From Thermohalobaculum sp039513195 (GTDB lineage: Bacteria; Pseudomonadota; Alphaproteobacteria; Rhodobacterales; Rhodobacteraceae), in contig JBCCRM010000020.1 in the NCBI GenBank assembly GCA_039513195.1, positions 1 to 64,000 on the forward strand: a stretch of 64,000 nucleotides of DNA. The letters run 5' to 3'. Below the pieces are notes generated by a model. It saw only the letters and a program-made list of their open reading frames with translations, had not been told where the DNA came from and ran no database searches. Each line of letters opens with the position of its first letter. The stretch's first letter is position 1. This document shows, one piece after another, positions 44,972-54,703 of the stretch. The translations under genes were made by a program, and so were the position numbers.

Positions 44972-45853
44972 TCACTCTCGGGCGCCGGCATAGCGGATCT
45001 CTTCAGCGTAATAGGCGTCGAACCCGACCCGGGCGCGCAGCTCGGCAAAGTCCAGCAGCGCGGTCGGATGGCTTTCGGTTTTCAGCGTATCGAGCGCCTC
45101 GACCATCGCCTTCATCGCCGCGGACATCAGCGTCAGGGGATAGGCAGCGACAGTGAAGCCTAGGCGCGCGAGTTCGGCCGGTGGCAGGATCGGGGTCTCG
45201 CCGCCTTCCACCATATTAGCCAGATGGGGCGCAGGCACCTCGCGGCAGATTTGGGCCATCTCCTCCGGGGTCTTCGGGGCCTCAACGAAGAGGATATCGG
45301 CCCCGGCTGCGCGGAAGGCAGCGGCGCGTTCCAAAGCCTCGTCGAGGCCGTGGCCATGGCGCGCATCGGTGCGGGCGAGGATCAGGATGTCGTCGCCTTC
45401 CTCCCGCGCATCGACCGCCGCCTTGATCCGATCAACGGCCTCCGCGCGCTCGACCACCAGCTTTCCCTTGGTATGCCCGCAGCGTTTCGGGGCCACCTGA
45501 TCCTCGATCATCACAGCCGCCGCACCCGCTCTGGCATAACCCTTCACGGTCCGTTTTACATTCAGCGCATTGCCATAGCCCGTGTCCCCGTCGCAAAGGA
45601 CCGGCACGGAGGTCACCGCGCAGATATTGCGCACCGTGTCCACCATCTCGGCATAAGAGATCAGGCCCGTATCCGGCTGCCCGATCCGATGGGCGGAGAC
45701 GGCAAAGCCCGACATGAACGCCGTGCGGAACCCTGCCTGCTCGATCAGCCGGGCGGACAAGGCATCGCCGCAGGACGGCGTCACCAGCAGGTCACCCGCA
45801 GCCAGAAGGGCCCGCAGCCGGGCGGCAGGGCTTAAAGATTGAAGGGCAGCCAT
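44972..45853 (-). CDS. Isocitrate lyase / PEP mutase-family enzyme
   Basis: A 293-residue TIM-barrel protein of the phosphoenolpyruvate mutase/isocitrate lyase superfamily. The metal motif DGDTGYGN and the lyase loop KRCGH (Cys125) are both present; the Cys points to a C-C bond lyase such as methylisocitrate lyase or dimethylmalate lyase rather than a mutase. Its start overlaps the end of the DctM gene by 22 bases, so it is co-translated. It sits between two TRAP transporters, so it probably acts on their imported branched dicarboxylate. The exact substrate is unknown; oxaloacetate decarboxylase is another option. Confidence 0.8.
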   Translation of the reverse strand: MAALQSLSPAARLRALLAAGDLLVTPSCGDALSARLIEQAGFRTAFMSGFAVSAHRIGQPDTGLISYAEMVDTVRNICAVTSVPVLCDGDTGYGNALNVKRTVKGYARAGAAAVMIEDQVAPKRCGHTKGKLVVERAEAVDRIKAAVDAREEGDDILILARTDARHGHGLDEALERAAAFRAAGADILFVEAPKTPEEMAQICREVPAPHLANMVEGGETPILPPAELARLGFTVAAYPLTLMSAAMKAMVEALDTLKTESHPTALLDFAELRARVGFDAYYAEEIRYAGARE

Positions 45854-47106
45854 AGCACGATGTCCTTGAACAGCGTCACCAACAGGACTGTCAGCAGCAT
45901 GAGGAGCAGGAAGGGCCAGACCCCTCGGGCGACCTCCCCCATCCCTGCCTGGCCGACCGCTTGAATGACATAGAGGTTTAACCCCACCGGCGGGGTGATC
46001 AACGCGCATTCGACCATGATGACGAAGAAGACGCCGAACCAGATCGGGTCGATCCCCAGGGCTGCCAGCGTACCGGCGAGAACCGGGACCATGATCAGCA
46101 TCATCGAGAGCGCCTCCATAAAGAGGCCCATGATCAGGAGCACGCCGGCGACCACCAGGATGAAGAGACCCGCAGTATCGATATTGGCGGAGATAAGCGC
46201 CGAGATCTCCTGCGGAATACGCCAGAGCGCGATGGCCTTGGCGAAGACCTTTGCGCCCGCGACGATCAGCAGAATCGCGGTGGAGGTCTTCATGGCGTCC
46301 CGCACCGCCTCCTTCAGCCCGCCCCAGGTCAGGCTGCGCAGCACCAGGCCCGTGACAACAAGAGCGCCGATAAAGCCGATGGCCGACGCCTCGGTCGGGG
46401 TGAACCATCCTTGATAGATGCCCAGGATCACGAACACTGCCAGGAACACGGTCGGCGAGGCGCGCAGCGCGGTGGTTCGCCGCGTTTTCCCGGTCGCTGC
46501 CGGCATCGGCTGATAGCTGCCGGAGAGGCGCGCATAGGCCATCGAATAAAGCACGAAGAGAACGACCATCAGAAGGCCGGGCCCAATCCCGGCGAGAAAC
46601 AGCGAGAGGACGGATTCCTCGGTGATCACGCCGTAGATGATCAGAATGATCGAGGGCGGGATAAGGATCCCTAAGGTGCCTCCGGCCGCCAGAAGGCCAA
46701 AGACGAAGTGGCGGGGATAGCCGCGCTCGACCATCTCCGGGATCGCGACCGTGCCAATGGTCGCCGCCGTCGCTACGGAGGAGCCGGAGATTGCCGCGAA
46801 GATCCCACAACTCAGCACCGTGGCGACCGCCAGCCCACCAGGCCAGTGGCCAACCCAGGCCTGCACCGCGGCGAAGAGGTCGCGACCGACCCCGCCCTTC
46901 AACAGCACATTCGACATGAGCAGGAACAGCGGCACGGCGATCAGCACGAAGCTGTCGAGCGTCGAGAGCACGCCGGAGGGCGCCATCATCGGGGAGAACC
47001 CACCGAAGGCGAGCAACCCAAGCCCGAGCCCGGCCAGTGCGAAGGCGACCGGTACGCCTGCGAGCAGCAGCGCGAACAGCGCCAGCAGGATCAGGGCCGT
47101 TTCCAC
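45832..47106 (-). CDS. TRAP transporter large permease (DctM type)
   Basis: A 424-residue polytopic membrane protein with about twelve helices. ISGSSVATAATIGTVAIPEM and GGTLGILIPPSIILIIYG are the standard DctM segments. It pairs with DctQ, 4 bases upstream, and the DctP-type protein before it. The PEP mutase-family gene overlaps its 3' end. The substrate is likely an organic acid. Confidence 0.94.
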   Translation of the reverse strand: METALILLALFALLLAGVPVAFALAGLGLGLLAFGGFSPMMAPSGVLSTLDSFVLIAVPLFLLMSNVLLKGGVGRDLFAAVQAWVGHWPGGLAVATVLSCGIFAAISGSSVATAATIGTVAIPEMVERGYPRHFVFGLLAAGGTLGILIPPSIILIIYGVITEESVLSLFLAGIGPGLLMVVLFVLYSMAYARLSGSYQPMPAATGKTRRTTALRASPTVFLAVFVILGIYQGWFTPTEASAIGFIGALVVTGLVLRSLTWGGLKEAVRDAMKTSTAILLIVAGAKVFAKAIALWRIPQEISALISANIDTAGLFILVVAGVLLIMGLFMEALSMMLIMVPVLAGTLAALGIDPIWFGVFFVIMVECALITPPVGLNLYVIQAVGQAGMGEVARGVWPFLLLMLLTVLLVTLFKDIVLWLPFNL

Positions 47107-47110
47107 CGGT

Positions 47111-47587
47111 TTAGGCGCCCCGACCGATAGCGAGGCGAAGGGTCTCTACCAATGCCTGCAGCCCGAGCAGCAGGAAGGACAGCGGCACCGCCGCCTGTGC
47201 CCACCAATTCGGGATGTCCATCATCGTTCCCGTGGTACGGCCGCGGGTGAAGCTGTCCCAGGCAATCGGGGTTCCGTAGAGGACCACCAGACCGGCCAAG
47301 ACGATCACAAAGGCGAGCGACACAAACCGCATCGCCCTCTGTCCGCCCGGTCCGAGGCGTTCGGTCACCACCGTGACGCGGATATGGGCGTCTTTGCGTA
47401 ACAGCGAGGCAGCCGCCGCCAAGGTCGCCCAGACGAACACGAGGCGCGATAACTCCTCCGCCCAAATCGTTGGAGCATTGAAGAAATACCGCGCCACCAC
47501 CTCAAAGGCGAGCATCAGGCCGATGACGAACAGCGCCCAACCGCTGAGCGCTGCCAACCCATCGGAGAGCCGGTCGATCAGGCGCAT
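47111..47587 (-). CDS. TRAP transporter small permease (DctQ type)
   Basis: A 158-residue four-helix membrane protein (helices near 15-35, 48-68, 88-108, 125-148). The FEVVARYFFNAPTIWAEELSR segment is typical of DctQ. It lies between the DctP-type and DctM-type genes and completes one tripartite TRAP transporter. Confidence 0.92.
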   Translation of the reverse strand: MRLIDRLSDGLAALSGWALFVIGLMLAFEVVARYFFNAPTIWAEELSRLVFVWATLAAAASLLRKDAHIRVTVVTERLGPGGQRAMRFVSLAFVIVLAGLVVLYGTPIAWDSFTRGRTTGTMMDIPNWWAQAAVPLSFLLLGLQALVETLRLAIGRGA

Positions 47588-47621
47588 CGCCGACGACCCT
47601 CAACCAGCCCGACGCTCCGCG

Positions 47622-48617
47622 TCAAAGTCCGTTCGCCGCGTCGAGCACTTCGGCACCGAGGGGACCCGCGCTCTCCAGCCATTTTTCGATAACCGGGGCA
47701 GAGGCCGCGCGCCATGCCTCCAGCTCCGCGGCCGAGGGGCGGTAGACCGTCATGCCATTCGCCTCCGCCTCAGCATAGGCCTCCGCCTCGATCGTCGCCA
47801 TACGGTCGCGGACGTCGATTTCGGCATTCCGGGCGGCAGCCTCTATAACCCCGCGCTCTTCATCGGTCAGGCCCTGCCAGAACGCGTCATTTACCACCAC
47901 GATGAACTCGATATCCGCATGGTTGGTGACGGTTATCGTGTCCATCACATCCCAAAGCGAGCGGGACTTCACCCCCGAAACCCCGGTCATACCGACATCC
48001 ACCGTCCCGCGCTGATAGGCCAGGAACTGCTCGGAGCCCGAAATCAGCGTTGGCGCACCGCCAAGCACATCGACCCAGGTGCCCAGCGTCTTGCCAAACA
48101 CCCGCGCCTTCTTGCCCTCCATCTCGTCGGGCATCTTCATCGGCTCGCCATTCGAGAGCAGGACCACCCCGCCATAGGCCTGCCACCACAGCACCCGGTT
48201 CCCGGTCTCCAGGATAGCCTCGTCGAGCGGCGCCCGAACCGGGCTGTCCGGGGCGACGGCCTTCCGCACCTTATCCTCGGTGTTCAGCACGAAGGGCTGG
48301 TAGAACACGTCGACCGCCGGCACATCGCCAACGAAGCGGGTCAGCGAGGCGACGCCCATCTCGATCTGGCCGGAGCCGACCGCTTCCGGCACGTCCTTAT
48401 CTTTGAAGAGCTGTGCAGAATCGTAAATCTCGACGGTGATGTCGGACTTCGCCTCGACCTCCTCTTTGAACATCACGAGGTTCTGGCCGAGATGGCTTTT
48501 CAGCGGCAGCTGTAAAGTGATCCGCAAGGTCGTGTCGGCGAGGGCCCCGGGTGCCGTTGCGAAAACGCTTAGGCCAAGGGTAGCCGCGCCCAGCAGGGCG
48601 GCGAAACGGTCGATCAT
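47622..48617 (-). CDS. TRAP solute-binding protein (DctP family)
   Basis: A 331-residue periplasmic protein with a signal peptide (about residues 1-27, cleavage near ALA). It shows DctP features: LRITLQLPLKSHLGQNLVMF, GVASLTRFVGDVPAVDVFYQ and VFGKTLGTWVDVLGG. Two ATG codons lie side by side; the second (48617) is better spaced from GGGAGG. It is the first gene of a DctP-Q-M set and is divergent from an acyltransferase gene. Confidence 0.93.
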   Translation of the reverse strand: MIDRFAALLGAATLGLSVFATAPGALADTTLRITLQLPLKSHLGQNLVMFKEEVEAKSDITVEIYDSAQLFKDKDVPEAVGSGQIEMGVASLTRFVGDVPAVDVFYQPFVLNTEDKVRKAVAPDSPVRAPLDEAILETGNRVLWWQAYGGVVLLSNGEPMKMPDEMEGKKARVFGKTLGTWVDVLGGAPTLISGSEQFLAYQRGTVDVGMTGVSGVKSRSLWDVMDTITVTNHADIEFIVVVNDAFWQGLTDEERGVIEAAARNAEIDVRDRMATIEAEAYAEAEANGMTVYRPSAAELEAWRAASAPVIEKWLESAGPLGAEVLDAANGL

Positions 48618-48777
48618 CATATCCTCCCAAGTCGTCCGGATCCCCGGTTCACCCGGGTTTCGATGCAGGGTCGCCGCTCGCCCGCACGATGTCAACGCGG
48701 GAGCCATTGCCGCCAGCCGGATTGCGCCGGCCGCCCAGGCGTGGAACTTTGCTGGGCAGCCTCGCGGGGAGGAGCCC

Positions 48778-49950
48778 ATGGCCAGGCGTTTCGATCTCGA
48801 CTGGTTGCGCGTTCTGCTATTCGGATTGCTGGTGCTCCATCACACCGCCGTCGGCTTCGCACCGTTCGGCCAAGCTATCTACGGATTTGCCAACGACACT
48901 GGCGGCGGGCCGCCGATGGCGCTGGCGATCTATTGGAGCCATGGCTGGCGCCTGCCGGCGCTGTTTCTGATCGCCGGCATCGGGACCTGGTTTGCCACGG
49001 CGCGGGGGGCCGGCGCAGGCTTCATGGCGCGGCGTATTACGCGGCTGCTAGTGCCGTTCCTGGTCGGCAGCCTGGTGTTGAACCTCGCGGCCGGGCTGGC
49101 CGTCATTGCAATCCTGGGCATCGAAGACCCGGACCTGTCCAGCGGGCCCGAATGGTGGCTGCCGATGCCACCCTTTCTGGCGATGCATCTGTGGTTCCTG
49201 GGCAATCTCGCGCTCTATACGCTGCTGTGCTGGCCACTGTTCCTGGTGCGGGAGCGCCTGATGGCCCTATCCGCCCTACCTGTCGGGTGGTTCGTGGCAG
49301 CGCTGGCGGCCGCGGTGACGGCGATTGCAGTCGCGACCAAGCCCTTCGGCGCTGCGGTCACGGGGGAAGGGTATCAGCTCTACTGGTATGCGGGTATCTT
49401 CGCGGGCGGCTACGTGATCGGCGCCCACCATACCGCGGTTCTAGACTGGGCCGCGCGGTGGGTCTGGTGGCTGCTCGCCCTAGGGTTTGTGCTGTTCTCA
49501 ACGGAAGTCACGTTGATCGAGACCGCGCGCCTGACCTCCGACGCGCGGGCCGAAGCCTATGCGGCGGGAGGATGGGCGACCCGCGGGCTCGCGCCGCCGT
49601 TTGGGGCGCAGGCGGTGGCCCAAACGGCGGTGGAGGGGTTGAACGCCTGGGCCTGGTTCCTGGCGGCATTGGGCCTGGCGGCGCGATATCTGAACCAGGA
49701 CGGGCCGTGGCTGCGCACGCTCTCGCCCGCGGTGTTCCCAGTCTATGTACTCCACTTCCCGGTGGTGCTGATCGGGCTGGCGCTGCTGTCCTTGGTCCCA
49801 TGGCCGTGGCCGCTGGAGTTGCTGCTGCTGGCAGTCGCAACCTTCACGCTCTCTGGGTTGGGCTATCTGGCGACGACAAGGATGGGGCCGCTGGCCTTTG
49901 CGTTCGGGGGGCGGGCGCAGATTGCGTCGGGATCGACATCAAAGGCATAG
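48778..49950 (+). CDS. Acyltransferase family 3 membrane protein
   Basis: A 390-residue protein with about ten membrane helices, of the acyltransferase 3 family that acetylates or succinylates sugars and cell-surface molecules. The first helix has RRFDLDWLRVLLFGLLVLHH, with the family's conserved N-terminal Arg/Asp and the His that serves in catalysis. The start codon at 48778 has a strong GGGGAGGAG site. No polysaccharide genes are adjacent, so the acceptor cannot be inferred. Confidence 0.88.
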   Translation: MARRFDLDWLRVLLFGLLVLHHTAVGFAPFGQAIYGFANDTGGGPPMALAIYWSHGWRLPALFLIAGIGTWFATARGAGAGFMARRITRLLVPFLVGSLVLNLAAGLAVIAILGIEDPDLSSGPEWWLPMPPFLAMHLWFLGNLALYTLLCWPLFLVRERLMALSALPVGWFVAALAAAVTAIAVATKPFGAAVTGEGYQLYWYAGIFAGGYVIGAHHTAVLDWAARWVWWLLALGFVLFSTEVTLIETARLTSDARAEAYAAGGWATRGLAPPFGAQAVAQTAVEGLNAWAWFLAALGLAARYLNQDGPWLRTLSPAVFPVYVLHFPVVLIGLALLSLVPWPWPLELLLLAVATFTLSGLGYLATTRMGPLAFAFGGRAQIASGSTSKA

Positions 49951-50149
49951 AGCATCTGTGTCCGAACGGATGAAGACGCGGAAATCTAGCTAGATGAGTG
50001 ACTTGTCAGCTCTTACGCCGGGTTTTACAAGCCTGGCGCGCAAGACAGAAAGGACCGCGCCCGGCCGTGTGGGCGCGATGAAAGCGAACGCGCCCGGGGG
50101 AGTGTGATCCGGCGCGGTTGGGCTGGGTAAAAAATCCTCCCTTAGGCGG

Positions 50150-51529
50150 TCAGCAGCCTACGCCAGTATGCCGATGCCCCGCCGGGTGAAGCACCAAATC
50201 CATCAATCCGGCGAACATCGCGCCGGGAGAGAGCAACGTGTCCCGACTGGCGAGGAGCGCCTCTGCCCTCTCTACACCAAGGGTTGGGGCAGCGAAGTCG
50301 CGGATCTTTCCTGCGCATTCGTCCCGGGACAGAGGCGCCTCCGGCCCGCCGCGCGCGTCAACACAGAACGCCTCGAACCGCTGACCGCCCCGAAGCGTCA
50401 CGACCACGTCAGCGCGGCGGTGTGCGGGAAAGGCCGTATCATGGGCAGGATCGACCGCGGCAGAGATTAGGGGCAGCAGCGCCGCCACAGCGGGGTCCGA
50501 GAGGCCGTCGCCCGCCACATGCTGCGGCCCGATACGACCATGGACCAACATCGTCGCGACCGCGAACGGTAGGGAATACTGCGCCCGGGACGTCGTGTCG
50601 GGCATGCCCGCGAAGAGACGCACCGCCTCGGCAAAGCTGCGGATCTGGACCGAGGCCACCTCCTCTGCGCTGAACCCGTGCTCTGCCTGAAGCGCTGCCA
50701 CGGCGTCGATGGCCGCATGGGCCCAACGGCAAACAGGATAGGGTTTTATGTAGTTTCGCTCGATGGTCCAATCGCTGCCGAGATCGGCCCAGAGATGCGC
50801 AACCTCCGGCGCCGTAACGGTGATCGCGGGCGCACCGTGGAAGCCTTTGAGCGCCATCACCGCTGCGGTCATGCCGGTCAGCGCCCCGATGCCGGAGCCG
50901 TCATGAAGCATGGTAGGGTTGTCGATCTCGCGCATCATCTGGCTGCGCGGCCCGTGATACTCGGCGATTCCGAGCGCGTGGCGCAGCGCCTGGGTATCCC
51001 CACCGAGAAGCCTGCAGGCGACCGCCGCCACTCCGAGCGCGTTCCACGCGCCGGAGGTATGGTAATCGCTGACCGTCGCGTGAAGCGCCACGGCCGCCCG
51101 GGCCGAGACCTCATAGCCGATCACCATGGCGTCCAGCGCCTCTCGCGCCGTCAGCGCCGGCAGCCTTTCCGCACAGGCAAAAATCGTTGGGACGACCGCG
51201 CATCCGATATGACCCTTGGTCGAATTCAAACCGTCATGGGCGTCGAGATTGTCGATCTGGCTCGCGGCGGCAAAGGCCGCTCCGGCGAGGCTAGCCCGCC
51301 TGCCATCGAACATGATCCGCGCCTGCCAATCCGCTGATCCAGAGCCATAAAGCGCGAGCGCCGTCTCTCGCGCAATCCGGCCGGCATCGAGTGCAGCAGC
51401 CCCAGCGGCGACCGCCACCGTGTCGATCAGCAGCATCGCCGCCGTCTCCCGGGCACTGTCCGGGATCATGGGCGCGGGGTCGAGGGTGAAGCGCGCCACC
51501 GCATCGATCACTGGCAGGGTCTGGTCCAT
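50150..51529 (-). CDS. MmgE/PrpD-family protein
   Basis: A 459-residue protein of the 2-methylcitrate dehydratase/iminodisuccinate epimerase family. RETAAMLLIDTVAVAAGA at the N-terminus and NLDAHDGLNSTKGHIGCAVVP are typical. It is the last gene of a tight seven-gene minus-strand operon, only 4 bases after the MttB-family gene. In such neighbourhoods it may isomerise or dehydrate an intermediate; the exact reaction is open. The region downstream to the acyltransferase (49951-50149) has no gene. Confidence 0.86.
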   Translation of the reverse strand: MDQTLPVIDAVARFTLDPAPMIPDSARETAAMLLIDTVAVAAGAAALDAGRIARETALALYGSGSADWQARIMFDGRRASLAGAAFAAASQIDNLDAHDGLNSTKGHIGCAVVPTIFACAERLPALTAREALDAMVIGYEVSARAAVALHATVSDYHTSGAWNALGVAAVACRLLGGDTQALRHALGIAEYHGPRSQMMREIDNPTMLHDGSGIGALTGMTAAVMALKGFHGAPAITVTAPEVAHLWADLGSDWTIERNYIKPYPVCRWAHAAIDAVAALQAEHGFSAEEVASVQIRSFAEAVRLFAGMPDTTSRAQYSLPFAVATMLVHGRIGPQHVAGDGLSDPAVAALLPLISAAVDPAHDTAFPAHRRADVVVTLRGGQRFEAFCVDARGGPEAPLSRDECAGKIRDFAAPTLGVERAEALLASRDTLLSPGAMFAGLMDLVLHPAGHRHTGVGC

Positions 51530-51533
51530 GCGC

Positions 51534-53081
51534 TCAGGGCTCCCCGGTGCCGATTTCCTCGCGCCGTTTGGCGATGTAGGCGTCTAAGGCCTCCCGCCGC
51601 TCCGGCGCCATTGGCGGTTTGCGGTACTCTTTGAGGGCCTGCTGCCAGACCGCCGTCGCCCGCTCCTCCGCCGTCTTCGCCCCCGCGATCTGCCAGTTCT
51701 CGTGGTTCTGCCAGTCCGACAGGATCGGCTGGTAGAACGCGGTCTCGTAGCGCTCCAGCGTATGCGGCTCACCGAAGAAGTGCCCACCGGGCGGGACCCC
51801 ACGGATCGCCTCGAATCCCAGTTCCGCCGCATCGATCTTAGGGGCGTCGAGGAAGGCGATCATGTGCTGGATCATCTCGACATCCAAAACCAGCTTCTCA
51901 TAGCTCGCGGTCAGCCCGCCCTCCAACCAGCCGGCGGCGTGGTAGATCAGATTGCCATGGCCCATCACCGCGCCCCAGAGGGCCATCTGCGTCTCCCACA
52001 CCGCTTGGGTGTCGGCGGTGTTCGAGGCATTGGTCGGCGAACAGCGATAGGGCAGGCCATAACGCCGCGCCAGCTGACCTGAGATCACGTTCGCCTTCGC
52101 GTTTTCCGGGGTGCCGAAGGCGGGCGCCCCGGTCCGCATATCCACATTCGAAGTGTAGGAGCCATAGATCACCGGCGCCCCGGGATTGACGAGCTGGGTG
52201 AAGACAACCCCGAAAAGCGCCTCGGCATTTTGCTGCGCAAGCCCAGCCGCCAGAGTGACCGGCGTCATCGCCCCCATCAGCGTGAAAGGGGTTACGCAGA
52301 CCGCCTGACCGTACTCGGCCATGACCATCAACCCCTCGGCCATCGCATCGTCGATCTTGCGGGGGCTGTTGACCGAGATGATCGTGAGAATGCCCGGGTC
52401 GCCGCGCATTTCCTCGGCAGTCATCCCGCGGGAGAGCGCCATCATCGTGATCGCATCCAGCGCCCTACCCCGCCCGATGGCGAGCGCATGGAAGGTCATA
52501 TCGGACAGCTTTAGATTGGCGTCATAGGTGTCGAGATGGCGGGTGTTGGCGGGCATATCGACCGGCGCGACCACCTGGTTGCCGATCAAGTGGATGACGT
52601 TGAACACCTGCGCGAGGCGGATCAAGTCGCAATAGTCGGCGTGGTTCCCAGCGCGCCGACCCCGCACCCGATCATGAACATTCGGAGGCCCTGCGACGAG
52701 GCCGAAAGCCATTTGATTACCCCCCAGGGTAACCGCCCGCCCGGGGTTGCGGGGGGTCACGGTGACCAGGCTTGGCGCGGTGGCGAGGGCGCGGTCCACC
52801 AGCTCCCGCCCGATGCGGACGATGCCGGTCGCTTGGTCGACCTCCGCCCCCGCGTTGGCGAAGAGCGCCTGCGCCCTGGAGTTGGAAAGCTCGATGCCGA
52901 TCTCGACCAGGATGCGGAGAGAGGTTTCGTGGATCGCCTCCAACGCATCCTCGCTGAGCATCGCGAGCGGCGGATAGGGGTTCACCACTGTTTGCCAGGG
53001 CGGCTGCGCCAGCCCCGCCGCAGCGGCAGTCTTCCGACCCGCCTTTCGCCCGCTGCGTGTCCTGGCCGGGCGCTCTTTCAT
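51534..53081 (-). CDS. Trimethylamine methyltransferase (MttB) family protein, non-pyrrolysine
   Basis: A 515-residue TIM-barrel protein with the family's core (LEAIHETSLRILVEIGIELS, then PNVHDRVRGRRAGNHADYCD and NAKANVISGQLARRYGLPYRC). The frame is open with no in-frame amber codon, so it belongs to the larger non-pyrrolysine group whose known members demethylate glycine betaine, proline betaine or related compounds. These pass the methyl group to a corrinoid protein, and none is encoded nearby. The ATG at 53081 is chosen because upstream residues look non-coding. It lies 49 bases after the binding protein gene. Confidence 0.88.
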   Translation of the reverse strand: MKERPARTRSGRKAGRKTAAAAGLAQPPWQTVVNPYPPLAMLSEDALEAIHETSLRILVEIGIELSNSRAQALFANAGAEVDQATGIVRIGRELVDRALATAPSLVTVTPRNPGRAVTLGGNQMAFGLVAGPPNVHDRVRGRRAGNHADYCDLIRLAQVFNVIHLIGNQVVAPVDMPANTRHLDTYDANLKLSDMTFHALAIGRGRALDAITMMALSRGMTAEEMRGDPGILTIISVNSPRKIDDAMAEGLMVMAEYGQAVCVTPFTLMGAMTPVTLAAGLAQQNAEALFGVVFTQLVNPGAPVIYGSYTSNVDMRTGAPAFGTPENAKANVISGQLARRYGLPYRCSPTNASNTADTQAVWETQMALWGAVMGHGNLIYHAAGWLEGGLTASYEKLVLDVEMIQHMIAFLDAPKIDAAELGFEAIRGVPPGGHFFGEPHTLERYETAFYQPILSDWQNHENWQIAGAKTAEERATAVWQQALKEYRKPPMAPERREALDAYIAKRREEIGTGEP

Positions 53082-53130
53082 GCCCCGCCCTCGGCTGGGG
53101 TCCCGGCGTCGCCGCCAGGACCCGTATGCG

Positions 53131-54675
53131 TCAGCCGAACCACCAGCGTTCCGCCCATTTCTCGCCATCCAAATCCCAGTTCGATGCCATCGGCCCATGC
53201 TTCACCTTGGGGCTGTGGGCGAAAACATAGGACGCAAACATCGGCACGATGGTCCCGCCATCATTGGCACAGAGATCCTGCATCTCGAAATACATCTCCC
53301 GGCGCTTGGCGGTGTCGAGCTCCGCCCGTGCCTGCAAAAGCAGGCTGTTGAACCGCTCGTTGGCCCAGAAGGTATCATTCCACGGCACCCCCTCGGCATA
53401 GGCAGAGGTGAACATCGCATCCTCGGTCGGCCGGCCCGACCAATAGACCGCGGTAAACGGCTTTTTCAGCCAGACATTCGACCAGTAACCATCATTCGGC
53501 TCCCGCACGACATTGAGCGCAATGCCTGCGGCCCGCGCGCTTTCGGCGTAGAGCACCCCCGCATCGACCGCGCCCTGAAACGCCGCATCGGCGACCGAGA
53601 GGTCCACCGTCACGCTGTCGAGCCCCGCCTCCTTCAGGAAAAACTTCGCCTTGTCGGGGTCATAGGCCTTCTGCTCCATCGCGTCGTTGAAGAACCGCTG
53701 GCCGCGGCCGATGGGGTGATCGTTGCCGACGACCCCGTATCCTTTCAGGATTTTGTCGACCAGCTCCTGCCGATTGATCCCATATTTCAGCGCCTGGCGG
53801 ACATTGTTGTCGCTATAAGGATCGGCGGTGACATGCATTGCAAAGGTGTAGTGCTGGTTCCCGGCCACCTCCTGCAGCTCGACATTGGGGCTGCGCGCGA
53901 CGCGGGCTGCGATCTGCACGGGCACCCGGTCGATTGCGTCGACCTCGCCGGTCACCAGCGCATTAGTGCGGGCGGTCGGGTCGATGATCGAGAGCATTTC
54001 GATCGAGTCGAACCAGGCGCGGTCGGATTTGAAGTAGCTCTCGTTGCGGACATAGGTGGCCTTCACGCCGGGCTCGAAGCTCTCGATCTTATAGGGGCCG
54101 GTGCCGACCCCGCCCTCCCACTCCGCGCTGCCATCGGGCTTCGCGGGGACGATGATCAGATGGTAATCCGCCATTGAATAGGGGAAATCGGCATCGCCGG
54201 CCGCAAGCCGAAAGACAACCGTGGTGTCGTCGGGCGCCTCGATCGCGGTGATCGGCGCGACAATCGGGGCCGCAGCAGACGTGTTTCCCTCTCCCCGGTG
54301 GTGGTTGATCGAAGCGACCACATCGGCCGAGGTCACGCTGCGCCCGTCATGGAAGGTGACGCCTCTCCGCAGGGTGAATGTCCAGGTGGCGGCATCGGCC
54401 GAGGCCTCCCAGCTTTCCGCCACCTCAGGCCCGATAGAGCTGTCCTGCCGCACTTCGGTCAGCAGATTGCCCTGCATGAAGGAATGGGCGGACATAAAGC
54501 CGTTGGAGTATTTGCCTGGGTCCAGCGTATCAGTGGTCGAGCCATGAGCCTTGCCGATGCGGAAATGGCCGCCGCGCTGCGGCTCGGCGGCCCGGGCCGG
54601 TAGCCCCAAGGTGCCGGCGATGCCCGCGGCCATGCCAAGCTTCAGGGCGCTGCGTCGTGTTGGTTTGTAAGTCAT
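53131..54675 (-). CDS. ABC transporter family-5 substrate-binding protein (Tat signal)
   Basis: A 514-residue periplasmic peptide- or nickel-type binding protein (SBP_bac_5). The N-terminus carries a Tat-like signal (KPTRRSALKLGMAAGIAG) cleaved near ARA. It contains FTLRRGVTFHDGRSVTSADV, the typical central motif. No permease or ATPase gene follows, so this is an orphan binding protein that must share an importer. It sits mid-operon, 28 bases after the racemase-like gene, so the compound it delivers is probably the substrate of the operon. The ATG at 54675 is preferred because the upstream one at 54681 is too close to AGGGAG. Confidence 0.92.
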   Translation of the reverse strand: MTYKPTRRSALKLGMAAGIAGTLGLPARAAEPQRGGHFRIGKAHGSTTDTLDPGKYSNGFMSAHSFMQGNLLTEVRQDSSIGPEVAESWEASADAATWTFTLRRGVTFHDGRSVTSADVVASINHHRGEGNTSAAAPIVAPITAIEAPDDTTVVFRLAAGDADFPYSMADYHLIIVPAKPDGSAEWEGGVGTGPYKIESFEPGVKATYVRNESYFKSDRAWFDSIEMLSIIDPTARTNALVTGEVDAIDRVPVQIAARVARSPNVELQEVAGNQHYTFAMHVTADPYSDNNVRQALKYGINRQELVDKILKGYGVVGNDHPIGRGQRFFNDAMEQKAYDPDKAKFFLKEAGLDSVTVDLSVADAAFQGAVDAGVLYAESARAAGIALNVVREPNDGYWSNVWLKKPFTAVYWSGRPTEDAMFTSAYAEGVPWNDTFWANERFNSLLLQARAELDTAKRREMYFEMQDLCANDGGTIVPMFASYVFAHSPKVKHGPMASNWDLDGEKWAERWWFG

Positions 54676-54703
54676 CTGCATATCTCCCTGTTTTGACGTG
54701 TCT

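Noticed and set aside
45854..46810. N-terminal extension of the PEP mutase/isocitrate lyase frame, giving 612 residues
   Set aside because: The extra residues overlap the DctM gene in another frame; the ATG at 45853 gives a normal 293-residue enzyme.
50030..50130. GC-rich inverted sequences after the PrpD gene
   Set aside because: Several GCGCCCG-type runs could pair, but no clean hairpin followed by a T-tract was found, so I do not call a terminator.
51534..53081. MttB with pyrrolysine
   Set aside because: The frame has no in-frame amber codon and no pyl genes are near, so a pyrrolysine protein is not supported.
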